A stretch of 64,000 bases of DNA from NCBI GenBank assembly GCA_012522445.1, contig JAAYKL010000046.1, forward strand, positions 1 through 64,000, read 5' to 3'. The notes beneath the pieces are model-generated. The model was given only the letters and a program-made list of their open reading frames with translations, ran no database searches and was not told where the DNA came from. This document shows positions 26,552-34,654 of the stretch, piece after piece. Made by a program: the position numbers and the translations under genes. The stretch comes from Myxococcales bacterium. GTDB taxonomy: Bacteria > Myxococcota_A > Polyangia > JAAYKL01. Every line of letters starts with the position of its first letter. Within the stretch, counting starts at the first letter, position 1.

Positions 26552-26580
26552 AAAAAAAAAGGCCCACCGTTTGGTGAGCC
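26552..26580 (-). terminator. trp/aro attenuator terminator hairpin
   Basis: In transcript direction, GGCTCACC (26580-26573), loop AAAC, GGTGGGCC (26568-26561), then nine U (26560-26552). The eight-pair stem has one G-U pair. It lies between the leader peptide and trpE, so it is a regulated, intrinsic terminator (segments 3 and 4). Confidence 0.92.
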
Positions 26581-26670
26581 TTTGGTTGTTTTGGTTGTAA
26601 ATTAAGTCAGCGCAAACTATGGCCCACCGCGGTTGTTACGTCGCGCCAAAAGCCAAAATAATAGTTTGCG
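26573..26670 (-). promoter_or_regulatory. trp/aro attenuator: segments 1-3 (alternative RNA pairing)
   Basis: Segment 1 CGCAAACTAT (26670-26661) is perfectly complementary to the 3' part of segment 2, ATAGTTTGCG (26620-26611). The 5' part of segment 2, GGTGGGCC (26628-26621), is identical to segment 4 and can pair instead with segment 3, GGCTCACC (26580-26573), to form an antiterminator. Segment 1 lies under the aromatic codons, and the leader stop codon directly follows segment 2. A ribosome stalled on the aromatic codons masks segment 1 and frees 2:3. A ribosome at the stop codon masks segment 2 and lets 3:4 terminate. Confidence 0.88.
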
Positions 26671-26684
26671 TGCAAAGCGTTCAT
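26607..26684 (-). CDS. aromatic leader peptide of the trp/aro supraoperon
   Basis: A 25-codon open frame ending in TGA at 26609-26607. Residues 8-13 are Tyr-Tyr-Phe-Gly-Phe-Trp, so five of six residues are aromatic and all three aromatic amino acids are present, with a single Trp codon. The codons overlap RNA segment 1, and the stop codon follows segment 2, which is the geometry of a translated attenuator. Its ATG lies seven bases downstream of a candidate -10 element (TATAGA), so the transcript may begin at the start codon. The peptide itself probably has no separate activity (inference). Confidence 0.9.
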   Translation of the reverse strand: MNALHANYYFGFWRDVTTAVGHSLR

Positions 26685-26691
26685 GCCTCCC

Positions 26692-26719
26692 TCTATAATC
26701 ATTTGAAAATTTCGGTCAA
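26692..26719 (-). promoter_or_regulatory. candidate promoter of the trp/aro supraoperon
   Basis: TTGACC (26719-26714), a 16-bp spacer, then TATAGA (26697-26692). The expected start point falls on or next to the leader ATG at 26684, so the leader would be leaderless. The GGGAGG between -10 and ATG is too close to serve as a normal ribosome binding site. Confidence 0.65.
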
Positions 26720-26875
26720 GCATTCTCCGCGAAAGACTTCGTTTTTTTACGCGGACGCATTCACCCGGTCCGCCGCTGCAAAATACAACGGCGACCCGAC
26801 GCCAACAGGGCTTATAATGAAAGACATAAAGACATTCGGTGCGACGCCCCGCACCTGCGCCAAGGAGGTCCTGTG

Positions 26876-27640
26876 ATGTCACAAACCCGTTTTCATCCGC
26901 CGCTGTCGGTGTGGCGCTGCGCCGCTTCCTGTCTCGCCCTGGGGCTGCTCTTGCTCGCGGGCTCAGGCGTGCACGCCGACGAATTCGACATGGACGACGA
27001 GCTGCTCAACGCCGAGCTCGACAAAGGACAAGCCCTCATCTTGGTCACCATCGAAAACAAAAACGGGCAACCGATGGAGGGCGTCATCGTCTCGGTGCGC
27101 AAAAACCGCGTGCCACAAACCACCTCCTACGTCTCCAACACCCGCGGAAAAATCGTCCTCACCGTCCCAATCAACGCCGTCTACACGCTCTCCTTCTTGT
27201 CCCTGGACAGCTCGGTGAAGAGCCACGAAGAGCGCTTCGAAATCGACCGACGCGAAGACCAGCGCCACTCGCTCATCATGACCTACGATCCCCCCACCAC
27301 GAGCACCTTCATCCTCAAGGGCGTCTCCTTCGAAACCGGCAAGGCCATCCTCACCAAGGCCTCCTTCGCTCGCCTCAAACCCCTGCTCGAATACCTCACC
27401 CTCAAACCCGACATCGGCATCGAGCTCTCCGGACACACCGACAACGTCGGCGACGACGACGCCAACCTCCGCCTCTCCGACGAGCGCGCCAACGCCGTCA
27501 AGAGCTGGCTCGTCTCCAATGGCGTTGCGGCCGAGCGCATCTTCGCCGTCGGTTATGGCGCCGAGCGTCCCTTGGCCGACAACAGCACCGCCGCAGGCCG
27601 CAGCCAAAACCGCCGCACCGAAGTGCGCATCATCGACTAA
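26876..27640 (+). CDS. OmpA-family exported protein
   Basis: A 254-residue protein with a signal peptide (about 1-34, ending VHA), a short acidic stretch, an Ig/carboxypeptidase-regulatory-like domain (about 50-130, VTIENKNGQPMEGVIVSV), and a C-terminal OmpA domain (about 145-254). The OmpA domain has ELSGHTDNVGDDDANLRLS and RSQNRRTEVRI, the peptidoglycan-binding signature. It probably anchors an envelope structure to the cell wall. The ATG at 26876 is preferred over the adjacent GTG at 26873 because AAGGAGG is then seven bases upstream. It is divergent from the trp/aro leader. Confidence 0.88.
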   Translation: MSQTRFHPPLSVWRCAASCLALGLLLLAGSGVHADEFDMDDELLNAELDKGQALILVTIENKNGQPMEGVIVSVRKNRVPQTTSYVSNTRGKIVLTVPINAVYTLSFLSLDSSVKSHEERFEIDRREDQRHSLIMTYDPPTTSTFILKGVSFETGKAILTKASFARLKPLLEYLTLKPDIGIELSGHTDNVGDDDANLRLSDERANAVKSWLVSNGVAAERIFAVGYGAERPLADNSTAAGRSQNRRTEVRIID

Positions 27641-27660
27641 TCTAATCGGGATTGCCGTGC

Positions 27661-29379
27661 CTAACGCGGCGCGCTGGAGATGCCCAGGGGGACTTCGAGG
27701 GCGGGGCGGATAATTTCGGCCAACTCATTCATGTCGACTGGCGTCGTGAAAAAATGATGAACGCCCAAGGCGTACAAGAGCGCCGCATCTTGGCTGTGGC
27801 CCGCGCTCGACACCACAACAATTAACATGTCGGCGAAGTCGGGATCGCCCGCACAGGCCGCCACCACTTCAAACCCGTTCACCACCGGCAGGGCCTGGTT
27901 GATGATGAGCACCCGGGGCTTTAATTTTTGCAGCATGTCCAAGGCCGTGGCGCCGTCCGCCGCCGAGTAAATGCGACTGCCGGGCACCGCGGATTTGGCC
28001 AGGTTCATCACCTCGGTGCGAAAGGGTTCGCTCTCGTCGGCCACCAACAGACGCCCCCGGGCGCCAGAGGGCGTGGAGCGAAAGGCGCCGTGGGGGTTGG
28101 TGGAGATGCGGTTGCGGGAGGGCGTGGATTTTCGGTGCGCTGTGGGTGCCCCCGAGCGTCGCGCAGGGCGGGTGGCGGCGCGTCCACTGGGAGTGGCTTG
28201 CTCGCTGACCATGTCGCGCAGCGCGATGAGATCATCAAGAAAGTCGTCGCTGCTTTGGTAGCGCTCGCGCGGGTCTTTGGACATCGCCCGCAAGATGACT
28301 TCGTCAAATGCCTCGGGCAACCCCGGTCGCCGCACCGACGGATGCACGGGCATCTCCGCGATGTGCTTTTGCAATATCTCGACCCAGGAGTCGCCGCCAA
28401 AGGGGATGGAGCCGGTGATCAGCTCGTAAAAGGTGGTGCCCAGCGAGTAGATGTCGACCAGCGGAGAGCGATCGGCGTCCGGGCGTCCCTCCACCAGTTC
28501 CGGCGCAATGTACGCGGGTGTCCCCGCCAGGGTGCGCATGTCGTCTTCGAGTTGCACGTCGCGCACCAAGCCAAAGTCCATGATCACGGCGCGCATGGGA
28601 TCGATGGTGAGCATGATGTTGGCGGGCTTGATGTCGCGGTGCACCGCGTCGGCGCGATGAATGGCCGAGAGGCCGTACAGCACGTAAATCATGATGTCGG
28701 TGGCGTCTTCGACGGGCACAAAGAAACCGCGCCGGTTGTGCGAGTCGATGAGGTTTTCAACGGTCTCGCCGTCCAGGTACTCCATGACAAAGTACGGGGT
28801 GCCCGCGTCCTCGCCGTAGGCAAAAATTTGCGCGACATTTTCGTTGCGGATGGCGGCCATGGCGATGGCCTCGCGCTTGAACCGCACGGCGCACTCCACC
28901 GAATCGGCGAGCTCGGGCAGCAAAAACTTCACCGCCACTTTGCGTTTGAGCATCAAGTCTTCGGCCATGAACACCGTGCCCATGGCGCCGCGTCCCAGCT
29001 CGTTGAGCAAGCGGTACTTGCCCTCGAGCACCACGCTGCTGGGCAACACCGAGGAGCGCTCGGCATCGTCGGGCAGGGGCAACTCTACGCGCACCGCTGG
29101 CGCCTCTGAGGCCGCTTGCGGTCGCACCGAAATGTGGCGGCGCGAAACCCGGGGATAACCGGCGGTGGTGCTGGTGATGCTGTCGATGGTTTCGAGCGCG
29201 GAGAGCGGTGGGGGCGACGACGCCGAGGATGCCGAGTCCGGCCGAGACGAACGCTGCAACGGCGCGACCGGTGTCGCCGATTGGGATGTCCGCCCGAAGG
29301 CCTCTTTTTCGCGACAGCGCAAGCAGCGGGTCTCGTCGTGAACCTGCGCAAACGGTGCGCCACAAACTTCACATCTCAT
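27661..29379 (-). CDS. Ser/Thr protein kinase with zinc ribbon and pseudo-receiver domain
   Basis: A 572-residue cytoplasmic kinase. The N-terminus has a four-Cys zinc ribbon (C3, C6, C19, C22), then a Ser/Pro-rich linker. The kinase domain (about 120-385) has GRGAMGTVF, VAVKFL (ATP-binding Lys), VHRDIKPAN and DFGLVRD, and should be active. A basic linker follows. The last 120 residues fold like a response-regulator receiver, but the phospho-acceptor Asp is Asn (IINQALP) and the conserved Lys is Thr (FTTPVD). Phosphotransfer there is unlikely, so it may be a protein-binding module. There are no membrane segments. It is the last gene of the phoH operon and converges with the OmpA-family gene. 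Confidence 0.88.
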   Translation of the reverse strand: MRCEVCGAPFAQVHDETRCLRCREKEAFGRTSQSATPVAPLQRSSRPDSASSASSPPPLSALETIDSITSTTAGYPRVSRRHISVRPQAASEAPAVRVELPLPDDAERSSVLPSSVVLEGKYRLLNELGRGAMGTVFMAEDLMLKRKVAVKFLLPELADSVECAVRFKREAIAMAAIRNENVAQIFAYGEDAGTPYFVMEYLDGETVENLIDSHNRRGFFVPVEDATDIMIYVLYGLSAIHRADAVHRDIKPANIMLTIDPMRAVIMDFGLVRDVQLEDDMRTLAGTPAYIAPELVEGRPDADRSPLVDIYSLGTTFYELITGSIPFGGDSWVEILQKHIAEMPVHPSVRRPGLPEAFDEVILRAMSKDPRERYQSSDDFLDDLIALRDMVSEQATPSGRAATRPARRSGAPTAHRKSTPSRNRISTNPHGAFRSTPSGARGRLLVADESEPFRTEVMNLAKSAVPGSRIYSAADGATALDMLQKLKPRVLIINQALPVVNGFEVVAACAGDPDFADMLIVVVSSAGHSQDAALLYALGVHHFFTTPVDMNELAEIIRPALEVPLGISSAPR

Positions 29380-29424
29380 TTCAAAGTTCCACTCATCCGA
29401 CTCGTTTCACAATGTTGTATTTTG

Positions 29425-30075
29425 CTACAGCCACTTGCGGGCTTCGGGCGATAAATACGGGTTGTGATGTCGTTCAAAACCAATGGTCGTCGACGGGCCG
29501 TGACCGCTGTGCGCGCGCATCTCATCGTCGAGCACAAAGAGGCGTTCGGTCAATGACCTCAAAAGCTGAGGCCCATCGCCACCAGGCAAATCCGTTCTGC
29601 CAATTGAACCGTAAAATAGTGAATCACCTACGAATAAGTCTTTGTCAAACAGAAAACAAACGCCTCCCGGTGTATGTCCCGGCGTGTGTATCACTTGCGC
29701 CACAAGCGCCCCAACCCCAATGGATTGACCGTCCACCAAAGGCTCAAAATGAGTGGGCACCACAAAGGTTTCGGACAAGCCAAACATCTGGGCTTGGGCG
29801 GGCAGCGAGGCGAGCACCGGCGCCTCCTCGGGGTGGATGAAAAAGGGCACCGACAGCGCGTCGCAGATCGCCTGCACAGCGCCCACGTGATCGATGTGAC
29901 CGTGGGTATTGTAGACGCCCTGAATCGCCACCCCGTGCCTGTGGGCTTCGGCGAGCAGGCGCTCTGGGTCCGAACCCGGGTCGATGAAGATGCCCTGGCG
30001 GCTGGCGTCGTCCCAAACCAGGTAGCAGTTTTCGGCAAAAGGCCCGTTGACGATTGTTTCAAAGCGAAAGCTCAT
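29425..30075 (-). CDS. MBL-fold metallo-hydrolase (glyoxalase II-like)
   Basis: A 216-residue metallo-beta-lactamase-fold hydrolase. Metal ligands are in THGHIDHVG, HTPGHTPGG and VGDSLFYGSIGRTDLPGG, with a last His in GHGPSTTIG, which is the pattern of YcbL/GloB-like thioester hydrolases. The likely substrate is S-lactoylglutathione or another thioester, but this is not certain. The ATG at 30075 begins the conserved first strand. It lies between an outer-membrane protein gene and a kinase gene in the phoH operon. Confidence 0.9.
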   Translation of the reverse strand: MSFRFETIVNGPFAENCYLVWDDASRQGIFIDPGSDPERLLAEAHRHGVAIQGVYNTHGHIDHVGAVQAICDALSVPFFIHPEEAPVLASLPAQAQMFGLSETFVVPTHFEPLVDGQSIGVGALVAQVIHTPGHTPGGVCFLFDKDLFVGDSLFYGSIGRTDLPGGDGPQLLRSLTERLFVLDDEMRAHSGHGPSTTIGFERHHNPYLSPEARKWL

Positions 30076-30091
30076 GCGCACATCCTGTTGT

Positions 30092-31051
30092 CTAAAATGC
30101 AAAGACCAGCCCCAGCGAAATGGCCGGGAGCCAGCGGTATCGAATGTCTTTGCCACGGTCCCAGTCGTAGACGTCTTTGTCGTAACGCTCGTACATGGCG
30201 AGCGCCTGCACTTTGAGGCCGAGGTGCTCGGACATCATGGTCACCGCGCCGCCGCCTACGCCAACCAACCAAGCGTTCACCGCCACGTATCCATTAAACG
30301 TCATCCCGGTAAACGACTCGGTGGCGCCGCCCCATTCGAAGTGCCTGCCCCCGCCCACCAAAATGTACGGCGCAAAGCTATAAGAGCGGATGAGGACGAA
30401 TTTCAGAAAGGGGAAGACGCGCAGCGCTTGCGGATAGGACACATCGCCCCAGGTGGCCTGGTAGTAAACCTCGAGTCCCGGTGCCAGCCGCGATACGACG
30501 TAGTAGGCGAAGTCCGCGCCGATGCCCAAAGAGAATGCCCCCGCGTAGCCGCCGAAGCCCAGCCCCAGCGACAACTCCATATCGCCGCGGCCATAGGGCT
30601 TGGGCTCCTCATCGGCTTGGGCGACACGCACCGAGGGTTCGTGGGAAGCGGGCACATGTGGCGTGGGCGTCAGTGAAGCGGCGGTGGGCCCCGTCGGCGT
30701 ATCGAGCGAGAACGGGCGAAGGTGATCCACATCCGTCCCGTCGTCATCGATGTCATCCGCAGCAACGCCCGCGTCGTCATCGATGTCATCCGCAACAACA
30801 CCCGCGTCGGCGTCAGTGTCGGCATCGGCATCGGCTTCGGTCTCGGTGTCGGCAACGCCAGTGTCAGCATCAACATCGGTGTCGGCAACGTCAACGCCCG
30901 CATCGGCATCTCGCATCTCGGGCGCCAGGGCCTGGACGGTCCCCCATGCGCCGCCGCCAAGCCACACAGCGAACAGCGCCGCTAGACCCCAAATCTTCGC
31001 TAGGCCCCCATGACCCAACCAATACCCCTCGCGGTACGCGGCATCATTCAT
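30092..31051 (-). CDS. outer-membrane beta-barrel protein with acidic linker
   Basis: A 319-residue protein. A hydrophobic N-terminal segment (about 18-40) serves as signal or anchor. An Asp/Ala/Thr-rich low-complexity region (about 48-105, DADTDAD and ADDIDDDAG repeats) follows. The C-terminal 165 residues alternate as outer-membrane strands (LSLGLGFGGYAG, YILVGGGRHFEWGG) and end in Phe (LGLVFAF), as is typical of porin-fold proteins. No substrate is known. Its start overlaps the end of the HD-GYP gene by eight bases. Confidence 0.75.
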   Translation of the reverse strand: MNDAAYREGYWLGHGGLAKIWGLAALFAVWLGGGAWGTVQALAPEMRDADAGVDVADTDVDADTGVADTETEADADADTDADAGVVADDIDDDAGVAADDIDDDGTDVDHLRPFSLDTPTGPTAASLTPTPHVPASHEPSVRVAQADEEPKPYGRGDMELSLGLGFGGYAGAFSLGIGADFAYYVVSRLAPGLEVYYQATWGDVSYPQALRVFPFLKFVLIRSYSFAPYILVGGGRHFEWGGATESFTGMTFNGYVAVNAWLVGVGGGAVTMMSEHLGLKVQALAMYERYDKDVYDWDRGKDIRYRWLPAISLGLVFAF

Positions 31052-32960
31052 GGCCCGACACCCCGGGGTGAAACTCTGGCGCCGTCGCCTTGTCGAGTTC
31101 TTGGTACACCTTGTAGGTTTTGAAAATCTCGAGCAGCTCGCCGTCGATGTGGTTGTCGCGCGCTTCGTAGTCGAGAATTTGCAGCGCCTTCTCGAGGGAG
31201 ACGGCCTTTTTATAGGGCCGGTCCGACGCGGTGAGGGCGTCGTAAATGTCGCAGATGGCCATCATCTTGGCGGGCAGCGGAATATCTTTGTCGGTGAGCT
31301 GTCGCGGGTATCCCGTGCCGTTGAGTTTTTCGTGGTGACAGCCCGCATAGCGCGGGATGTTCTTCATGGAACGCCCCCAGGGGATGCGCTCCAAAAACGA
31401 GATGGTGTGCGCCGCGTGGCTGCGGATCTCTTCGAGTTCGTCCGGGGTGAGGCTGCCCTTGGCCACCAACAGCGCGTCCAGCTCGGAGGCCTCCAGGTAC
31501 GGGCGCCGCTTGCCGTTTAAGTCGAAGTAGGTGCGCGCCGCGACATCTTCGACCTTGGCAAAATCGCCGGAGCTCAAGATGGTCGGCTCATTGGCGGAGT
31601 TAATGATGCGCCAGCATTCGTCTAGGTCCTCGACGGCCCGCGTCCTCGCCTGGTCGAGAATGGCCAGCTCTTCGGTGGGCGCCCCCACCTCCATCATTAA
31701 CAAGCGGCGCTGCAGGTGGTCGTTTTCAATGGACGTGCGGATGAAGTCGATGCGCGAGCGGATGATGCGCAGATTGGGCGGATACAGCTTTTTGGCCTTG
31801 AGCAGCACCTCTTCGCGTACGCCGACCTTGCCGAAGTCGTGCAGCAAGCCCGCAGTCTCAATTTCGCGCAACTCCGCTTCGCCAAATTGCGTGTCCGCAT
31901 ACTTGCCGCTGTCGTGCTGGTTCACGGCCTCGGCGAGCTTGCGCGTCAGCAAGGCCACGCGAAAGGAGTGGCCCGACGTGGTGGGATCGCGCTGCTCAAT
32001 GGCGTGCACCGACGCCTTGATGAAGCCCTCAAAGATGCGCTGAATCTCGGCGTAGAGCCGCGTGTTCTCCATGGCGATGCCCGCCTGCGACGCCAAGGTT
32101 TCCACCAGGGTGCGGCCGCGGGCGTCCATGGGCACCACCTCGGTTTCGAAGTCCCGGGGGGTGAGCAGGCGCACCGACGGGTTTTGCTTTTTGTTGATGA
32201 GCTGCACCACGCCCATCACCTCGCCCTCCTGGTTGATCATGGGCACGGCCAACACCGAGATGGTTTGGTAGCCCGTGCGCAGGTCCCAGCTCGCGTCGAA
32301 GCGATAGGGGGCGTCTTCGGGGATCACGCGCACGTCGGGGATGTCGATGGAGCGTTTCATCACGACGGCGGCGCCCGCGATCGACGTGGCGGAGACCGGC
32401 AGGACAAACTCCTGCGACGGGTAATCGATGCTGTCGTTTTGCGAAAACTTGAACCGCAGGGTGCGCTCGGTCACGTCGTCGGCATCGCCCTCGATGACAT
32501 AAATGCTGCCGGCATCTGCACCGATGAGGTGGCGCGCCTTTTCGAGGATGGTGATGAGCAGGACGTCCAGGTCTTTGAAGGTGTTGAGGCTCTTGCCGAT
32601 CTCGATGAGCTCGCGCAGCTCGTAGTCGCGGCGGCGCAAACTCTTCTCGCGGTCGACGTCGTTGCGGCGCAGCATGTGAAACTCGAAGCCGCGGTCCAGG
32701 GCGCGCAGCAGCGCAGCGCGCGTGACGTCACACGGCAAAATTTCAAACCACTCACCGGGGTGTTCTGCATCGGGATCCTCGGCCATGAGGATCCGGGGTC
32801 TCTCGCCCACGTTTCCGGCGCGCGCGCTCTCGGATTCGATGACCAACTCGCTCTCGTCGGCACGCCGCATGAGCAGCAACGCGCCTTCGGGCAACGCGCG
32901 GATGTGCAGTGCGTCTTGGGATGAACCGAGCAGTTCACCGAGCCATTCATTTAGATTCAT
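31044..32960 (-). CDS. GAF / HD-GYP phosphodiesterase
   Basis: A 638-residue predicted cyclic-di-GMP phosphodiesterase. The N-terminal region (about 1-100) is of unknown fold and is followed by a short coiled coil. A GAF domain (about 115-310) has GADAGSIYVI and GVVQLINKK. The HD-GYP domain has HSFRVA, LLHDFGKVGVREE and HEKLNGTGYP, so both the metal site and the GYP motif are intact. About 100 extra residues separate the HD and GYP motifs compared with the minimal family. The start at 32960 follows GAGGTG, and an ATG at 32972 is possible. It overlaps phoH by 14 bp. Confidence 0.93.
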   Translation of the reverse strand: MNLNEWLGELLGSSQDALHIRALPEGALLLMRRADESELVIESESARAGNVGERPRILMAEDPDAEHPGEWFEILPCDVTRAALLRALDRGFEFHMLRRNDVDREKSLRRRDYELRELIEIGKSLNTFKDLDVLLITILEKARHLIGADAGSIYVIEGDADDVTERTLRFKFSQNDSIDYPSQEFVLPVSATSIAGAAVVMKRSIDIPDVRVIPEDAPYRFDASWDLRTGYQTISVLAVPMINQEGEVMGVVQLINKKQNPSVRLLTPRDFETEVVPMDARGRTLVETLASQAGIAMENTRLYAEIQRIFEGFIKASVHAIEQRDPTTSGHSFRVALLTRKLAEAVNQHDSGKYADTQFGEAELREIETAGLLHDFGKVGVREEVLLKAKKLYPPNLRIIRSRIDFIRTSIENDHLQRRLLMMEVGAPTEELAILDQARTRAVEDLDECWRIINSANEPTILSSGDFAKVEDVAARTYFDLNGKRRPYLEASELDALLVAKGSLTPDELEEIRSHAAHTISFLERIPWGRSMKNIPRYAGCHHEKLNGTGYPRQLTDKDIPLPAKMMAICDIYDALTASDRPYKKAVSLEKALQILDYEARDNHIDGELLEIFKTYKVYQELDKATAPEFHPGVSGHE

Positions 32961-33972
32961 GCACCTCGTCATTTTGTCCCTCGTTTGCTTTCACAACCTT
33001 GCGCGACGGCCCTTGGGCTTCGTAGGCCTCGATGATTTGTTGCACCAAGGCGTGCCGCACCACATCCACACCCGAAAAATGGCAGAACGAAATTTGCGGC
33101 AGATGCGCCAGTGTTCGCTGTGCGTCGATCAAACCCGACTCTGTGTGCGGCGGCAAGTCAATTTGCGTTGTATCGCCAGTCACCACGGCTTTGGACGAAA
33201 ATCCGAGGCGGGTCAAAAACATCTTCATCTGCGCGCGGGTGGTGTTTTGCGCCTCGTCGAGAATGACAAAGGCGTCATTTAACGTGCGGCCCCGCATAAA
33301 CGCCAGGGGCGCGATCTCGATTTGTCCCTGCGCGATGAAGTGCTGCGTGCGCTCGTAGTCGAGCATGTCGTTGAGGGCGTCGTAGAGCGGGCGGACATAG
33401 GGGTTGATTTTTTCGACCATGTCGCCGGGCAGAAACCCGAGTTTTTCGCCGGCCTCCACCGCGGGACGCGTCAGCACGATGCGCCGGTAGCGCCCCGCCA
33501 GCAGCTCGTTGACCGCCACCGCCACCGCCAAATACGTTTTGCCCGTGCCCGCCGGACCGATGCCAAAGGTCAGGTCGTGGCGGCGCATGGCGTCGACGTA
33601 GCGCTTTTGGGCAGCGCCCTTGGGCGTGATGAGCCGCCGGCTGGCGGTCACGTGCACCACGTCGTTAAAGATGCTGTGCAGCTCCGCCTTGGGGTCGCTG
33701 GCCAAGATGCGGACGCCGCGGATGATGTCGCCCTCTTTGAGCGAGTGGTTGTCGCGACAGGCGCGCGAGAGCTGGTCGACGAGCCGCATGCCGGCGTGCA
33801 CGCGATCCGCCGCGCCGCGAAAGATCACGGTTTCGCCCCGGTGCCCCATCTCCACCCCGAGTTCCCGGGCGATGCTCGAGATGAACTCGTTGCCCGGCCC
33901 CAGGACGCGCAACATCACATCGCGATCCGAAAAAGTATATTCATCTAAGAGTTCTGCTGCCTGTTTTTGCAT
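32947..33972 (-). CDS. phoH: PhoH-family ATPase
   Basis: A 341-residue P-loop ATPase of the PhoH/YbeZ group, linked to RNA metabolism and phosphate stress. The N-terminal KH-like part (about 1-90) precedes the ATPase domain with GPAGTGKTYLAVA (Walker A), VILDEAQNTTRAQMKMFLTR (Walker B) and VTGDTTQIDLP. It is the first gene of a minus-strand operon with the HD-GYP, outer-membrane, MBL and kinase genes. In many genomes phoH is followed by a different HD protein (the PgpH type, with membrane helices) and ybeY. Here a GAF-HD-GYP protein takes that place. Confidence 0.93.
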   Translation of the reverse strand: MQKQAAELLDEYTFSDRDVMLRVLGPGNEFISSIARELGVEMGHRGETVIFRGAADRVHAGMRLVDQLSRACRDNHSLKEGDIIRGVRILASDPKAELHSIFNDVVHVTASRRLITPKGAAQKRYVDAMRRHDLTFGIGPAGTGKTYLAVAVAVNELLAGRYRRIVLTRPAVEAGEKLGFLPGDMVEKINPYVRPLYDALNDMLDYERTQHFIAQGQIEIAPLAFMRGRTLNDAFVILDEAQNTTRAQMKMFLTRLGFSSKAVVTGDTTQIDLPPHTESGLIDAQRTLAHLPQISFCHFSGVDVVRHALVQQIIEAYEAQGPSRKVVKANEGQNDEVHESK

Positions 33973-34048
33973 TCACTGCTCCGCAAGGGTTCGGGACGAT
34001 TTCGGCCACTGCGTACGCCGCATGTGGCGCGCCAATGCCTCTGTATTC

Positions 34049-34076
34049 TTTATAACTACAAAAATTTCGCTTCCAA
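34049..34076 (-). promoter_or_regulatory. candidate phoH operon promoter
   Basis: TTGGAA (34076-34071), 16-bp spacer, TATAAA (34054-34049), about 75 bp upstream of the phoH ATG, in an AT-rich divergent region shared with the PilZ gene. Confidence 0.55.
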
Positions 34077-34095
34077 TAGTTCATTGTTCGAGAAT

Positions 34096-34124
34096 TTGAC
34101 AGGTGTGCGCCGATGTAGGACAAT
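34096..34124 (+). promoter_or_regulatory. candidate PilZ gene promoter
   Basis: TTGACA (34096-34101), 17-bp spacer, GACAAT (34119-34124), 25 bp before the ATG, with GGAGG between. Confidence 0.6.
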
Positions 34125-34148
34125 GTGCTCAAACAATTGGAGGACACC

Positions 34149-34616
34149 ATGACCCAAAATCGACGCACGAGTTTTCGCATGCCCCAAGATCGGCTGATCA
34201 CCGAGTTCGTCAAAGATCGCCCATTCCTTTCCACCGCCGTCAACCTGAGCCGAACCGGCATGTACACCCTGCGGTCCAACGGCTTCTTTTCGCCGCCACC
34301 GCGCATTGTACAACTGCAATTCGATGTGCCGGAGGCCAACGAGACCATCTGGGCCAGCGCGGAGATTCTCTACTTTCAGCGCCACGGACAGGACATCGGC
34401 ACCGGCATTCGCTTTCGCAACATGGCCCGCTGCCACCGAGAGCTGCTGGCCGATCTCGTGGAAGACGGTCGCCGCAAAATGATGCGCGCCCTCTTGGGCG
34501 ACATTTTGAGCCAGCGGAAAAACGCGCCGCACCTCGCACCGCCGCCCCACATCACCGCGCCGCTTCCGACGCCGCGCGACAGTGCATCCGCCATTCGCTG
34601 GCCCCGCGTTTTCTAA
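34149..34616 (+). CDS. PilZ-domain protein
   Basis: A 155-residue protein whose first 105 or so residues form a PilZ domain, which binds cyclic-di-GMP. The Arg-rich RRTSFR motif near the start and the VNLSRTGMY motif (N/D-x-S-x-x-G type) are present. The tail is Pro-rich and unstructured. The ATG at 34149 has GGAGG six bases upstream. It is divergent from the phoH / HD-GYP operon, so a second-messenger phosphodiesterase and a likely receptor are controlled from one intergenic region. Confidence 0.85.
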   Translation: MTQNRRTSFRMPQDRLITEFVKDRPFLSTAVNLSRTGMYTLRSNGFFSPPPRIVQLQFDVPEANETIWASAEILYFQRHGQDIGTGIRFRNMARCHRELLADLVEDGRRKMMRALLGDILSQRKNAPHLAPPPHITAPLPTPRDSASAIRWPRVF

Positions 34617-34654
34617 ACCGCCTCCCGGACAACCGCCCGGGGCGAGCGACCGCG

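Noticed and set aside
26533-26553. earlier TTG start for trpE
   Set aside because: It lies in the U-run and spacer of the attenuator, without a ribosome binding site. The ATG at 26532 has AAAGGG at good spacing.
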